From positions 1 through 64,000 of the forward strand of contig NZ_JAJDWC010000122.1 in assembly GCF_022825805.1 (NCBI RefSeq): 64,000 nt of DNA, given 5' to 3'. Positions 1 through 8,713 of the stretch are shown here, piece by piece (positions within the stretch are counted from its first letter, which is position 1; each line of letters begins with the position of its first letter). A program made the translations under genes and the position numbers. Under the pieces are notes generated by a model. The model was not told the origin of the DNA. It worked only from the letters and a program-made list of their open reading frames with translations, and searched no databases. The stretch comes from Phaeobacter sp. (GTDB taxonomy: Bacteria > Pseudomonadota > Alphaproteobacteria > Rhodobacterales > Rhodobacteraceae).

Positions 1-20
1 CCCGCTTCGACGCGTGCGAA

Positions 21-75
21 CGCAGCAGCCCAAATCTCCAGTCGCCTACGGCTCGTTCCGATTTGGGCTGCTGCG
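21..75. repeat. 16-bp perfect inverted repeat, possible mobile-element edge
   Basis: Bases 21-36 (CGCAGCAGCCCAAATC) pair perfectly with 60-75 around a 23-base loop. Just to the right, the motif CGGACAATT occurs twice about 26 bases apart (near 90 and 114), each copy followed by a form of ATGTT. Stacked short repeats beside a strong hairpin resemble the termini of some insertion sequences, but no transposase lies inside the window. Bases 76-254 hold no gene I can support. Confidence 0.4.
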
Positions 76-254
76 GTACTAACTGAAGCGGACAATTGGC
101 ATGTTACCTACACCGGACAATTCAGAATGTTCTCGACAGGCCCTGTGGCGCCGCACAACCGCCGCCTGCCCGGGTTGTCGATCACGTCCCCGTCAGTGCC
201 TTGGGCAGTATGGAAACCACCCTCCCCTGCAAACGCCACAGACGTGCCGCTCGA

Positions 255-866
255 TCAGCTTTGGTCTTCTTCGCTATCGGACAGCCCATAGGTCTGAAAC
301 ACGCTGCCCTGGGTCATGAAGAACCCAAACATCGCCAATGACAGTCCAAAGGTCTTGAAATAAACCCAGGTCTCGGTGCTTTGCGTGCGCCAGATCAGCT
401 CATTTGTGAGCGCGAGGAGGAAAAAGAAATAACACAGGCGCCTGGTCAGGATCATCCAGCCGTCGTCCTGCAGCGGCATCAGCTCTTCCATCACCACCTT
501 GAGATAGCTTTGCCCCCGCATCAAGCCGATCGCCAGCGCGCCGCCCAGCAGGACATACAGGATGGTTGGTTTGATTTTGAAAAACCGCTCATCGTTGAAC
601 CAGACGGAGAGCCCGCCAAAGATCACGACAATCACCAGGGTCCCCACCTGCATCCGTGAGATATGGCCCGTCAGGCGCCACAACGCCAACGACGTTGCCA
701 CCATGATCGGGATAAAGCCCGCTGTCACCACGATGAAGCCGTCATATTCACGTCCACCGATCAGGAAGATCTCGTCTTTCAGCAGCAGGTAGCCTGCAAA
801 GAACAACAGCAGCGGGCCGTATTCCAGCGCCATCTTCAGCTTCGAATTGATTGCCTTGCCTGCCAT
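255..866 (-). CDS. yciB: YciB/IspZ-type inner membrane septation protein
   Basis: A 203-residue polytopic membrane protein of the YciB (septation protein A, IspZ) family, thought to act in envelope synthesis and cell division at the inner membrane. The sequence is mostly hydrophobic helices. Family-like stretches include MALEYGPLLLFF near the N-terminus and the charged, aromatic C-terminal part WRTQSTETWVYFK. The start at 866 is preferred over one 30 codons upstream because AGGAG lies just upstream and family members begin shortly before the first helix. It is the last gene of a likely minus-strand cluster ftsY, EamA transporter, yciB, an order I recall from other roseobacters. The name is secure; the exact biochemical role is unsettled for the whole family. 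Confidence 0.88.
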   Translation of the reverse strand: MAGKAINSKLKMALEYGPLLLFFAGYLLLKDEIFLIGGREYDGFIVVTAGFIPIMVATSLALWRLTGHISRMQVGTLVIVVIFGGLSVWFNDERFFKIKPTILYVLLGGALAIGLMRGQSYLKVVMEELMPLQDDGWMILTRRLCYFFFLLALTNELIWRTQSTETWVYFKTFGLSLAMFGFFMTQGSVFQTYGLSDSEEDQS

Positions 867-1112
867 TGTGTCTCCTGCCGTAGTCTGTGCCGTGTCTGTG
901 CCGTGTCTTGGCCACCATCCTGACCTCTGCGGCACAAACACCTTCAGCCAAGCCATGCGCCCGCAGCTTTGTCACCCGCGCGCTTGGCCTTTACATATCG
1001 GCATTGTCACACCCTTTGTGAAGCCAAAACCGCAGTCTTTCTTGGTTCAGCCGTGCGCCTGAGCAGCAGGCGCATGCAGCAGGACCTGACAAAAGACCCA
1101 GGCAACACCAGC

Positions 1113-2015
1113 TCAGCCCCCCAGCTCCACGATCGCGGCGCCCAGTGCGATCAACGCCATCAACGCAATGCGCCGCGGCCCCACGGTTTCTTTCAACACC
1201 AGCCAGCCGATCAGAGCTGCAAATACAGTCGAGGTTTCCCGCAGCACCGCAGCCTCTCCCACTTTGTCGAGGCGCGTTGCCAGCATCACCGCACCAAATG
1301 AGCCAAAGGCGATCACCCCGCCCAACAGCCCCTTGGCCAGCAGCGGACCCGGCGCAGGCCGCGGCGTCATCGCCCGCCACCGCAAATAGGCATAAGGCGG
1401 CATCGCCAACCCATCGATGAAGAAAAACCACGCCAGAAAGGTGAAAGGATCCGCCGTCGCCCGGATCCCATACGCATCATATGTGGTGTAGAGCGCCACA
1501 AACATCCCGGTCGCCACCGCCAGCGCCAGAGCGCTGCCGAGGGTGGCGCGACTGTCTGTGAGCGTGCGCAAATTATAAACCGCGAGGCCAAAAATACCCG
1601 CAAGCAACACCGCAACACCCAACCACTGCCAACCGGTGAACCGCTCATCAAACAGGATGGTTGCGCCCAACACGGTGAACAAAGGCCCGGTGCCCCGCAC
1701 AACCGGGTAGACCACCGTGTAGCTGCCACGGGTATAAGCCAACCCCTGCAGGATCTTGTAGAGGATATGGATCAACCAGACCCCTGCGAAGATCGCCCAC
1801 ATATGCGGCTCTGGCCAGGGCACCACAAACAGCGCCAGCGGCATCGCCATCATCGCATAGGAAAAATCAATCGCACCGCGCGACAGCCAGGGGTCATATC
1901 GCCCCTTCTGCAAGGCACCAAACAGCGCATGGAGGAACGCGGCCATGATCGCCAGAGCCAGCGCCATGTGGTGGCCTGCCTCGGTGCCTTCCAGAGAAAT
2001 CAACCATGCGCTCAC
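1113..2015 (-). CDS. EamA/DMT-family permease
   Basis: A 300-residue inner-membrane protein of the drug/metabolite transporter superfamily, with about ten hydrophobic helices arranged as two EamA repeats. The second repeat is visible as AAVLRETSTVFAALIGWLVL, with the common pattern RExSxxFAxLxG. The substrate cannot be told from sequence. A second start 16 codons in (1967, preceded by GAGG and directly followed by the first helix) is also possible. I keep the longer form because the N-terminal SLEGT stretch seems conserved in relatives as I remember them. It lies between ftsY and yciB on the same strand. Confidence 0.85.
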   Translation of the reverse strand: MSAWLISLEGTEAGHHMALALAIMAAFLHALFGALQKGRYDPWLSRGAIDFSYAMMAMPLALFVVPWPEPHMWAIFAGVWLIHILYKILQGLAYTRGSYTVVYPVVRGTGPLFTVLGATILFDERFTGWQWLGVAVLLAGIFGLAVYNLRTLTDSRATLGSALALAVATGMFVALYTTYDAYGIRATADPFTFLAWFFFIDGLAMPPYAYLRWRAMTPRPAPGPLLAKGLLGGVIAFGSFGAVMLATRLDKVGEAAVLRETSTVFAALIGWLVLKETVGPRRIALMALIALGAAIVELGG

Positions 2016-2067
2016 CCGCAGGATCCTTTCTTGACCATATGTGACCAGACCCTGCTGCGCGTCAGTC

Positions 2068-2121
2068 GCCGGGGGTTTTCCACCCCCGGACCCCCGGAGG
2101 ATATTTCAGGCAAGAGGAAAA
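2068..2121 (+). repeat. Dispersed intergenic element, copy A
   Basis: A GC hairpin (CCGGGGG / CCCCCGG) is followed by CCCGGAGGATATTTCAGGC and AAGAGGAAA. A related tail, CCCCGGAGTATTTTGGGAAA with GATGA, occurs on the opposite strand near 28694-28722. This looks like a family of short intergenic elements (hairpin plus conserved A/T tail). It sits between the ftsY stop and the EamA gene start. Confidence 0.5.
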
Positions 2122-2133
2122 TGACCGTCTGCG

Positions 2134-3357
2134 TCAGGGTTTATCCAACCCCGTCAGCGCCGCTGCAAAATCTTCGGGATCAAACGCGGCGAGATCGTCG
2201 ATCTGCTCGCCCACACCGATGGCATGGATCGGCAGGCCGAATTTATCAGCCAGCGCCACCAAAACGCCACCTTTGGCCGTGCCGTCCAATTTGGTCATCA
2301 CCAGACCCGAGACATCGGCCAGTTTCTGGAAGGTCTCCACCTGGTTCACCGCATTCTGGCCGGTGGTGGCATCCAGCACCAAGAGCGTGTTATGCGGCGC
2401 GCTGTCGTCTTTTTTGCGGATCACGCGCACGATCTTGGCCAGCTCTTCCATCAGATCGGCGCGGTTTTGCAGCCGTCCCGCGGTGTCGATCATCAACAGA
2501 TCTGCGCCATCTTCCTGCGCTTTTGTCATCGCATCATAGGCCAGCGAAGCAGGATCAGAGCCTTCGGGTGCTGTCAGAACCGGAACCCCGGCGCGATCCC
2601 CCCAGACTTGCAGTTGCTCAACCGCTGCAGCGCGGAAGGTATCGCCTGCGGCGATCACCACGCTTTTGCCTGCGGCTTTGAACTGGCTGGCCAGTTTGCC
2701 GATTGTGGTGGTCTTGCCAGAGCCGTTCACACCAACCACCAGCACCACCTGGGGGCGGTTCTCATAGATCGGCATCGGGCGCGCCACAGGCTCCATGATG
2801 CGGGCGACCTCTGCGGCCAGGAGTTCTTTGATTTCGCGGCTGGACACCCGTTTGCCATAGCGGCCCTCCGCCAGGTTGGCAGTGACGCGCAGCGCCGTGT
2901 CCACACCCATATCGGCACCGACCAGCAGATCCTCCAACTGCTCCAGCATGTCGTCGTCCAACACGCGCCGGGGATCGTCAGCCTGGCCGCGGCCCATCAA
3001 GCGGCCAAGCAGCCCACCCGATTTGGCGGCAGGGGCCTGCGGCTCAGACGCGACAGGAGGCTGCGCCGCAGGCGTGGGGTCGGCAGGTGCGGGCGCTGGC
3101 GGTGCCGCCGCCGGCTGGGCCGATGCGGCCTTTCCATGTGTGTCGCTGGCGTCATTGGCGCTGGTCTCTGGCGCGGGTGACGTCACTGCGCTGTCCGGTG
3201 CCTCTGCTGGTGCTGGCGCTGAGGGTGTCTGTGATGTGTCAGACGTGTCCGAAGGCGGCGCAGGCGTGGCCCCTTCATCCACGATGGCGTCCAGCCCCTG
3301 TTCCAATTTGGCCGATGATTTGAACAGACGGTCCTTCAGTTTAGAGAAAAACGCCAT
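2134..3357 (-). CDS. ftsY: Signal recognition particle receptor FtsY
   Basis: A 407-residue SRP receptor GTPase that docks ribosome-SRP complexes at the membrane for co-translational insertion. The start at 3357 (MAFFSKLKDRLFKSS) is chosen because GGAGG lies just upstream and the basic amphipathic N-terminus fits FtsY. Residues 30-115 form an Ala/Pro/acidic linker (A domain), then come the helical N domain and the G domain. G-domain motifs are P-loop GVNGSGKTTT (209-218), DTFRAAA, DTAGR and TKLDG. The length and all GTPase motifs are normal, so it should be functional. It heads a likely cluster with the EamA transporter and yciB. Confidence 0.97.
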   Translation of the reverse strand: MAFFSKLKDRLFKSSAKLEQGLDAIVDEGATPAPPSDTSDTSQTPSAPAPAEAPDSAVTSPAPETSANDASDTHGKAASAQPAAAPPAPAPADPTPAAQPPVASEPQAPAAKSGGLLGRLMGRGQADDPRRVLDDDMLEQLEDLLVGADMGVDTALRVTANLAEGRYGKRVSSREIKELLAAEVARIMEPVARPMPIYENRPQVVLVVGVNGSGKTTTIGKLASQFKAAGKSVVIAAGDTFRAAAVEQLQVWGDRAGVPVLTAPEGSDPASLAYDAMTKAQEDGADLLMIDTAGRLQNRADLMEELAKIVRVIRKKDDSAPHNTLLVLDATTGQNAVNQVETFQKLADVSGLVMTKLDGTAKGGVLVALADKFGLPIHAIGVGEQIDDLAAFDPEDFAAALTGLDKP

Positions 3358-3558
3358 CTCAGCCTCCGCAGTGGTCTTGTTTGTGTCTCTCCTGCGGACA
3401 CCTACTGTGGTTTGCGGGTAAGTGCAAAGGAGCAAGTGCAGAACAACAACGGTGACACCCACTGGGTCGTCGCCCGCCGCTCCCGGCCCATGGCGCAGTG
3501 CCGCCGCTGTGCCAGTTGATGCTTGGTCCCCGCGGCTTGGATCTGGCATGGTGGGCAC

Positions 3559-3996
3559 ATGCAGTTTTTATGGATGATTCCCGGTCTGATTGCGCTGGTC
3601 TCTGCGGCGCCACTTGCGGCTTCGGACGCAGCGTCAGGCGTGGCCTCGGATCCGGGCGCGGCGCTGAGCGCGGAGGAATTTGACAGCTACACGCGCGGCA
3701 AGACCCTGTTCTACGGCTCCGACGGGCGCGCCTATGGCGTGGAACGCTATCTGCCAAACCGACAGGTCCTGTGGTCGTTTCTCGATGGGCGTTGCCAAGA
3801 GGGTGAGTGGTTTCCCAAAGGTGAGGAAATCTGCTTTGTCTATGACAATATCGAACCGGTGCAATGCTGGCGGTTTTCGCTGACCGACCGGGGCCTGATC
3901 GCCCAGTATCAAAGCAGGGCAGCGGCCACAGAGCTGTATGAGGCCGAGGACTATGGCGAAGAGATGCTGTGTCTGGGCCCCGAGGTCGGGGCCTGA
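3559..3996 (+). CDS. Secreted protein of unknown function
   Basis: A 145-residue protein beginning MQFLWMIPGLIALVSAAPLA, a convincing Sec signal peptide. The mature part has aromatic and charged strands (GKTLFYGSDGRAYGVERY, QVLWSFLDGRCQEGEWF) and three cysteines, suggesting a small periplasmic beta-rich domain. I do not recognise a named family. It stands alone on the plus strand between divergent ftsY and convergent xseA. The start 12 codons further upstream is rejected because it would bury the signal peptide. Confidence 0.65.
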   Translation: MQFLWMIPGLIALVSAAPLAASDAASGVASDPGAALSAEEFDSYTRGKTLFYGSDGRAYGVERYLPNRQVLWSFLDGRCQEGEWFPKGEEICFVYDNIEPVQCWRFSLTDRGLIAQYQSRAAATELYEAEDYGEEMLCLGPEVGA

Positions 3997-4161
3997 GATC
4001 TGGGCCCGAGGTCGGGGTTTGAAAGACAGATCCGAACCGCAGATATGGCGCGCGAGGCGGGTCTCCGCCAGCCTCCGCGCAGTCTTGCAAATAACGTCGC
4101 AAACCTAGCCTAAGTCATCCAGCGATGGTGGCGGGGTCTGCTGCCAGTCACAAACACCGCC

Positions 4162-5808
4162 CTAAAACAGCGAGCCCTGACCGCCATCATTAGATGGTTT
4201 GGCGCGGGATGCTTTGCGCTGTGCTGGTTTGGACGTCTTCGCCTTCGGGGCCGCCGCGGGAGATGGTGTGCCTGGCTCCGCCGATTGGGCCTGCGAGCTG
4301 AGATCAGAAGGCGTGCCACTAGACGGACCGGCAGCCTGGCCAACGGATTGACCAACGGATGGACCGTCCGCTTGGGCCGAAACCGCAATCGCGGCATCCG
4401 CAAACTCAACGGTCAACTGATCCCCTGCACCAACCTGCGCCGCGCGGGTGAGCACATCAGAGCCGCGCCGCACCACCGCATACCCCCGATCCAAAGTGGC
4501 CTTGTAGCTGAGAATCTCCAACTGGCGACCGCTGGCATCCAGTGCCCGGCGCGCCTGTTGGGTGCGTTGTCCCTGCGCTGTCACCAGACGCTGAACCAAT
4601 TGGGCCAGATGCGCGCTCTGGCGCGTCAGCTCCTGTTCGATCGGACGCAGATTCAGCCGCGACGACAGGTGTTTCAGCTGGTCCTCGCGGGTGCGCACCA
4701 AGCCCCGCAATGTCGCAGGCCGCAGCGAGGCCGAGGTTTCGCTGAGCCGCAAACGATGGCGTTGAACCCCCTGGATCAGCGCCGTTGGCAACCGGTCTGA
4801 CACCCGGTCCAATCGCTGACGCGGGGTTTCCAGCAGCGTGTCGGGTTTGGGCAGCGCCCGGGCCAGATCGTTCAGACGCTGCCGCCGCAACTGCACCGCC
4901 TGCGCTGCCCCACGGGTCAACCGCGCGCCCTGCTGCTCCGCCCAGCCGAGCAGATCCAGCCGCACCGGCACCGCCAGTTCAGCTGCAGCCGTCGGCGTTG
5001 GCGCCCGCCGGTCCGACACAAAATCAATCAGCGTCGTGTCCGTTTCATGGCCCACCGCAGAAATCAGCGGGATGGCACTGGCGGCGGCGGCGCGCGCCAC
5101 GTTTTCTTCGTTGAACCCCCATAGATCCTCGATCGAGCCACCGCCGCGCGCCACGATGATCAGGTCTGGCCTCGGCAGGGCACCCCCTGGTGTCAGCTGG
5201 TTGAAACCTTCGATGGCGCGGGTGACCTCTGCGGCACAATTCGCCCCTTGCACCGCCACCGGCCACACCAGAACCTTGCGCGGGAAGCGATCCCGCAACC
5301 GATGCAGAATATCGCGGATCACCGCCCCCGAGGGCGATGTGATCACACCAATGATGCCCGGCAAATACGGCAGCGGGCGTTTGCGTTCCGCCGCAAACAG
5401 ACCTTCTGCCTCCAGCTGCTTTTTGCGCTTCTCCAGCAGGGCCATCAGTGCGCCCTGCCCCGCCACTGCGACCTCATCAACATTCATGTTGTATTTCGAC
5501 TGTCCGCCAAACGCGGTCAGGCGGCCCGTCACGATCACATCCAGCCCCTCTTCGGGCACCACGGAGAGGCTGGAAATCTGGCCCTTCCAGGTGGTGCAAG
5601 CCAGCACCGAGCGATCATCCTTGATGTCATAGTACAGATGCCCAGAGCGTGCCTTGAACACACGGCCCACTTCGCCGCGCACACGGATGCGACCGAATGT
5701 GCCCTCCAGCGTGCGTTTCACCTCGCCTGAAATTTCCGAAACGGTGAATTCAGGGGCGTTTTGACCGGGCTGATTGGCTGGGGTCGGGTCGTCAAACAGG
5801 TCTGACAT
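4162..5808 (-). CDS. xseA: Exodeoxyribonuclease VII large subunit
   Basis: A 548-residue catalytic subunit of ExoVII, which degrades single-stranded DNA together with XseB. The N-terminal OB fold (EFTVSEISGEVKRTLE...) is followed by the nuclease core with GVITSPSGAVIRDI, IIVARGGGSIEDLW and SAVGHETDTTL, then a long coiled region. The last ~75 residues are a low-complexity Ser/Ala/Lys tail including VGQSVGQ. The reading frame is open far upstream, but the start MSDLFDDP at 5808 matches the usual start of alphaproteobacterial XseA. It is divergent from purD; xseB is not in the window. Confidence 0.96.
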   Translation of the reverse strand: MSDLFDDPTPANQPGQNAPEFTVSEISGEVKRTLEGTFGRIRVRGEVGRVFKARSGHLYYDIKDDRSVLACTTWKGQISSLSVVPEEGLDVIVTGRLTAFGGQSKYNMNVDEVAVAGQGALMALLEKRKKQLEAEGLFAAERKRPLPYLPGIIGVITSPSGAVIRDILHRLRDRFPRKVLVWPVAVQGANCAAEVTRAIEGFNQLTPGGALPRPDLIIVARGGGSIEDLWGFNEENVARAAAASAIPLISAVGHETDTTLIDFVSDRRAPTPTAAAELAVPVRLDLLGWAEQQGARLTRGAAQAVQLRRQRLNDLARALPKPDTLLETPRQRLDRVSDRLPTALIQGVQRHRLRLSETSASLRPATLRGLVRTREDQLKHLSSRLNLRPIEQELTRQSAHLAQLVQRLVTAQGQRTQQARRALDASGRQLEILSYKATLDRGYAVVRRGSDVLTRAAQVGAGDQLTVEFADAAIAVSAQADGPSVGQSVGQAAGPSSGTPSDLSSQAQSAEPGTPSPAAAPKAKTSKPAQRKASRAKPSNDGGQGSLF

Positions 5809-6004
5809 CGCGGGGCGGCTCTCCTGCGGTACGGCTGCGGTCGCAGACTGCGTACTGGGTTCTTGTTTTGAAAGTCCGCGCAGCATAGAACCCGGCGCAG
5901 GCAACACAAGCCCCGGACGCCCAATCCCGGATCCCTTGCCACCAAACCCAGCCCAAGGGCACCCACACCGATGGCCGCCCTGACCAAAATCGGAGACGAC
6001 GCAT

Positions 6005-7270
6005 ATGAACATCCTCATCCTTGGCAGCGGTGGTCGCGAACATGCTCTGGCCTGGGCGGTGAAGCAAAATCCGAAATGCGACAGGCTGATTGTTGCGCCG
6101 GGCAATGCCGGGATTGCGCAAATTGCGGAATGCGCCGCGTTCGACATTGAAAATGGCAGCGCCGTCGTGCAGTTCGCCGAAGAAAACGCCATTGATTTCA
6201 TCATCATCGGCCCCGAAGCACCGCTGGCTGCAGGGGTTGCAGACCGTCTGCGCGAAGCAGGCCTGTTGGTCTTTGGCCCCTCCGAAGCGGCCGCCAAACT
6301 GGAGGCGTCGAAACGCTTCACCAAAGAAATCTGTGCTGCAGCCCAGGCCCCAACCGCGGCCTATGGCCATTTCACCGACGCCAGCGCCGCCAAGGCACAT
6401 GTGCGCGAACATGGTGCACCCATCGTGGTCAAGGCCGATGGTCTGGCCGCTGGCAAAGGCGTGATCATCGCCATGAGCGAAGACGAAGCGGTTGCTGCGA
6501 TTGATGACATGTTCGGCGGAGCGTTCGGCGGGGCCGGCGCCGAAGTGGTGATCGAAGAATTCATGGACGGTGAAGAGGCCTCGCTGTTTGTGCTGGTCGA
6601 TGGCGAGGACGTCCTGGCGATCGGATCCGCGCAGGACCACAAACGCGTCGGCGAAGGCGACACCGGGCCCAACACCGGCGGCATGGGCGCCTATTCCCCT
6701 GCTCCTGTGTTGACCGCCGACATCGAAGCCAAAGCCATGGAAGAGATCGTCAAGCCAACAATGCGGCTGATGGCAGAGCGTGGGATGCCCTATCAGGGCG
6801 TGCTTTACGCAGGATTGATGATCAAGGATGGCCAACCCCGTTTGGTGGAATACAATGTCCGCTTCGGTGATCCCGAATGCCAGGTCTTGATGATGCGCCT
6901 CGGCGCCCAGGCGCTGGATCTGATGCAGGCAGCCGCAGAGGGCTCGCTTGCACAGGCCCGTGTCAACTGGGCCGATGACCACGCCATGACCGTGGTTCTG
7001 GCCGCCAACGGATATCCCGGAGCCTATCAAAAAGGGTCCGAGATAAAGGGGCTTTCCGCCCTCGCCGAAGACAGCATGCATATGGTCTTTCACGCAGGCA
7101 CCAAGCTGGAGAACGGCCAGATCTGTGCCGCCGGGGGCCGTGTGTTGAACGTGACTGCACGGGGCGAAAGCCTGCAAACCGCCCGCGACCGCGCCTATGC
7201 GATGGCAGACAGCATCGACTGGGAAGATGGGTTTTACCGCCGCGATATCGGCTGGCGCGCGCTCGACTAA
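6005..7270 (+). CDS. purD: Phosphoribosylamine-glycine ligase (GARS)
   Basis: A 421-residue ATP-grasp enzyme that ligates glycine to 5-phosphoribosylamine, the second step of purine synthesis. It starts MNILILGSGGREHALAW, the canonical PurD N-terminus. It contains IIGPEAPL, KADGLAAGKGV (ATP binding) and the signature RFGDPECQVL. The length is normal. It is divergent from xseA with under 200 bp between them, an arrangement I recall in other Rhodobacteraceae. purA, another purine gene, lies elsewhere in the window (29104-30417). Confidence 0.97.
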   Translation: MNILILGSGGREHALAWAVKQNPKCDRLIVAPGNAGIAQIAECAAFDIENGSAVVQFAEENAIDFIIIGPEAPLAAGVADRLREAGLLVFGPSEAAAKLEASKRFTKEICAAAQAPTAAYGHFTDASAAKAHVREHGAPIVVKADGLAAGKGVIIAMSEDEAVAAIDDMFGGAFGGAGAEVVIEEFMDGEEASLFVLVDGEDVLAIGSAQDHKRVGEGDTGPNTGGMGAYSPAPVLTADIEAKAMEEIVKPTMRLMAERGMPYQGVLYAGLMIKDGQPRLVEYNVRFGDPECQVLMMRLGAQALDLMQAAAEGSLAQARVNWADDHAMTVVLAANGYPGAYQKGSEIKGLSALAEDSMHMVFHAGTKLENGQICAAGGRVLNVTARGESLQTARDRAYAMADSIDWEDGFYRRDIGWRALD

Positions 7271-7657
7271 CCGGTCTCGCGCCTGCCATTCGGTTGGCAG
7301 ATAGTTCAGGTAATTCAGTTTGCGGCTAACCGAGGCCCCAGTCCCTCCGTCAGCCGCAAACTCATGAACCACCGGCGAAGCAGCGCGCCACCGGCAAACC
7401 CGTGGCCCGCATCACCAGCCAATGCGATCCAAACACGCTGCACACCAGAGGCTATTCCCGTCAGATGCCGTGCATCGGAATGGGACCCGGCGTTCAACAT
7501 GACCATCATCGCAAGTCAAACGCCGTTTTTGACCTGCCGGTGGCTGCGGGCTGCACCTATGGTGGCGGCAACTGCCAGACCGGTCGTGCCGACCCTCAGC
7601 CCGCCCATTTATGTGCCCGGTGTCTCACCAATCCGGGCCCCTGACGGAGCCCGTCCC
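7271..7657. other. 387-bp gap without a convincing gene
   Basis: After the purD stop there is a 10-bp inverted repeat (GTTTGCGGCT at 7318-7327 with AGCCGCAAAC at 7352-7361), perhaps a transcription end signal but without a T-run. Short open frames on both strands here show no recognisable protein features. Confidence 0.5.
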
Positions 7658-8539
7658 ATGATTCTGAGAGACCCACCCGGCCTGATGCAGCTGATGTTCA
7701 CCCTGCGCGGATCGGTGCTGCCGCGCATCCTACCCCGTCTGTTGGGCCTTTCGGCGCTGTCTGCAGTGATCATGTGGATCGACAGCGCGCTGTTCACCCT
7801 CCCCCACACAAATGCCGCGCCCTTTGCGGTCTTCGGCATCGCCCTGTCGCTGTTTCTCGGCTTTCGCAACAACGCGGCCTATGACCGTTGGTGGGAGGGG
7901 CGCAAGCTCTGGGGGCAGTTGGTCGCGGATATGCGCGCCCTGGGCCGGGAAAGCGAGATCTTTGTCCAGGATGAGGCCGCGCGCGCCCGCATCCTTGGCT
8001 ATGCGCTTGGTTTCTTGCATCTGCACCGGATGAACCTTCGGCGCGAAACCGATGGGACAGCGGCCCTGGCCTGGGCCGGTCGTGATTTCACCGCCACGCC
8101 CCATCCGCCCTGCGCCGCATTGGACGCCGTAGCGCAGGAGGTTGCGGCCCATGCCGATGATGGTTTTGGCCGCAAGACGCTGGCCGAACGGCTAGCCTCA
8201 ATCGCCAGCGCACAGGCTGGCTGCGAACGGATCGCCACCACGCCCCTGCCCTATGTCTATTCCTTGTTGGTGTTTCGCACCACCTACCTCTATTGCCTGC
8301 TGCTGCCCTTCGCCCTGATCGACGGTGCCGGCTGGCTGACACCTGTGTTCGTGGGGATCGTGGCCTATGTGTTCTTTGGCCTGGCCGAGGTCACGGAGGA
8401 GTTGTCAAATCCTTTTGGCACCACCGTCAACGGGCTGCCGCTGAACGCCATTTGCCGCACGATCGAACGCGCGCTCGCCCCGCGGCTGCAGCAAGAGGCC
8501 CCTGCGCCGCTGGAGCCAAAGGACTACTACCTGTCTTGA
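7658..8539 (+). CDS. Bestrophin-family (YneE-like) membrane channel protein
   Basis: A 293-residue membrane protein of the bestrophin/RFP-TM family, chloride-channel homologues in the bacterial inner membrane. It starts MILRDPPGLMQLMFTLRGSVL with GGAG upstream. Typical features are the first helix, the loop ALSLFLGFRNNAAYDRWWEG (family hallmark NxAYxRWWEGR) and, near the end, GLAEVTEELSNPFG, matching the acidic selectivity region. The frame is open upstream of 7658, but that part is proline-rich and lacks family similarity. The transported ion in this organism is unknown. Confidence 0.87.
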   Translation: MILRDPPGLMQLMFTLRGSVLPRILPRLLGLSALSAVIMWIDSALFTLPHTNAAPFAVFGIALSLFLGFRNNAAYDRWWEGRKLWGQLVADMRALGRESEIFVQDEAARARILGYALGFLHLHRMNLRRETDGTAALAWAGRDFTATPHPPCAALDAVAQEVAAHADDGFGRKTLAERLASIASAQAGCERIATTPLPYVYSLLVFRTTYLYCLLLPFALIDGAGWLTPVFVGIVAYVFFGLAEVTEELSNPFGTTVNGLPLNAICRTIERALAPRLQQEAPAPLEPKDYYLS

Positions 8540-8713
8540 TCATGCGCGTTGCAACCCTGCGGGTCACGCTCCCGTAGGTCCTGATCCCACCTCTCTCCGT
8601 CTTGGGTGTGCTGGTCCTATCTGGATCTTAAAAACCCGAAGCATGGCAGGCTGAACCGCTGCACCCTCAATCGGAACCATCGCAACAGCAGCCCAATCGA
8701 TCCGCCCAGACCC

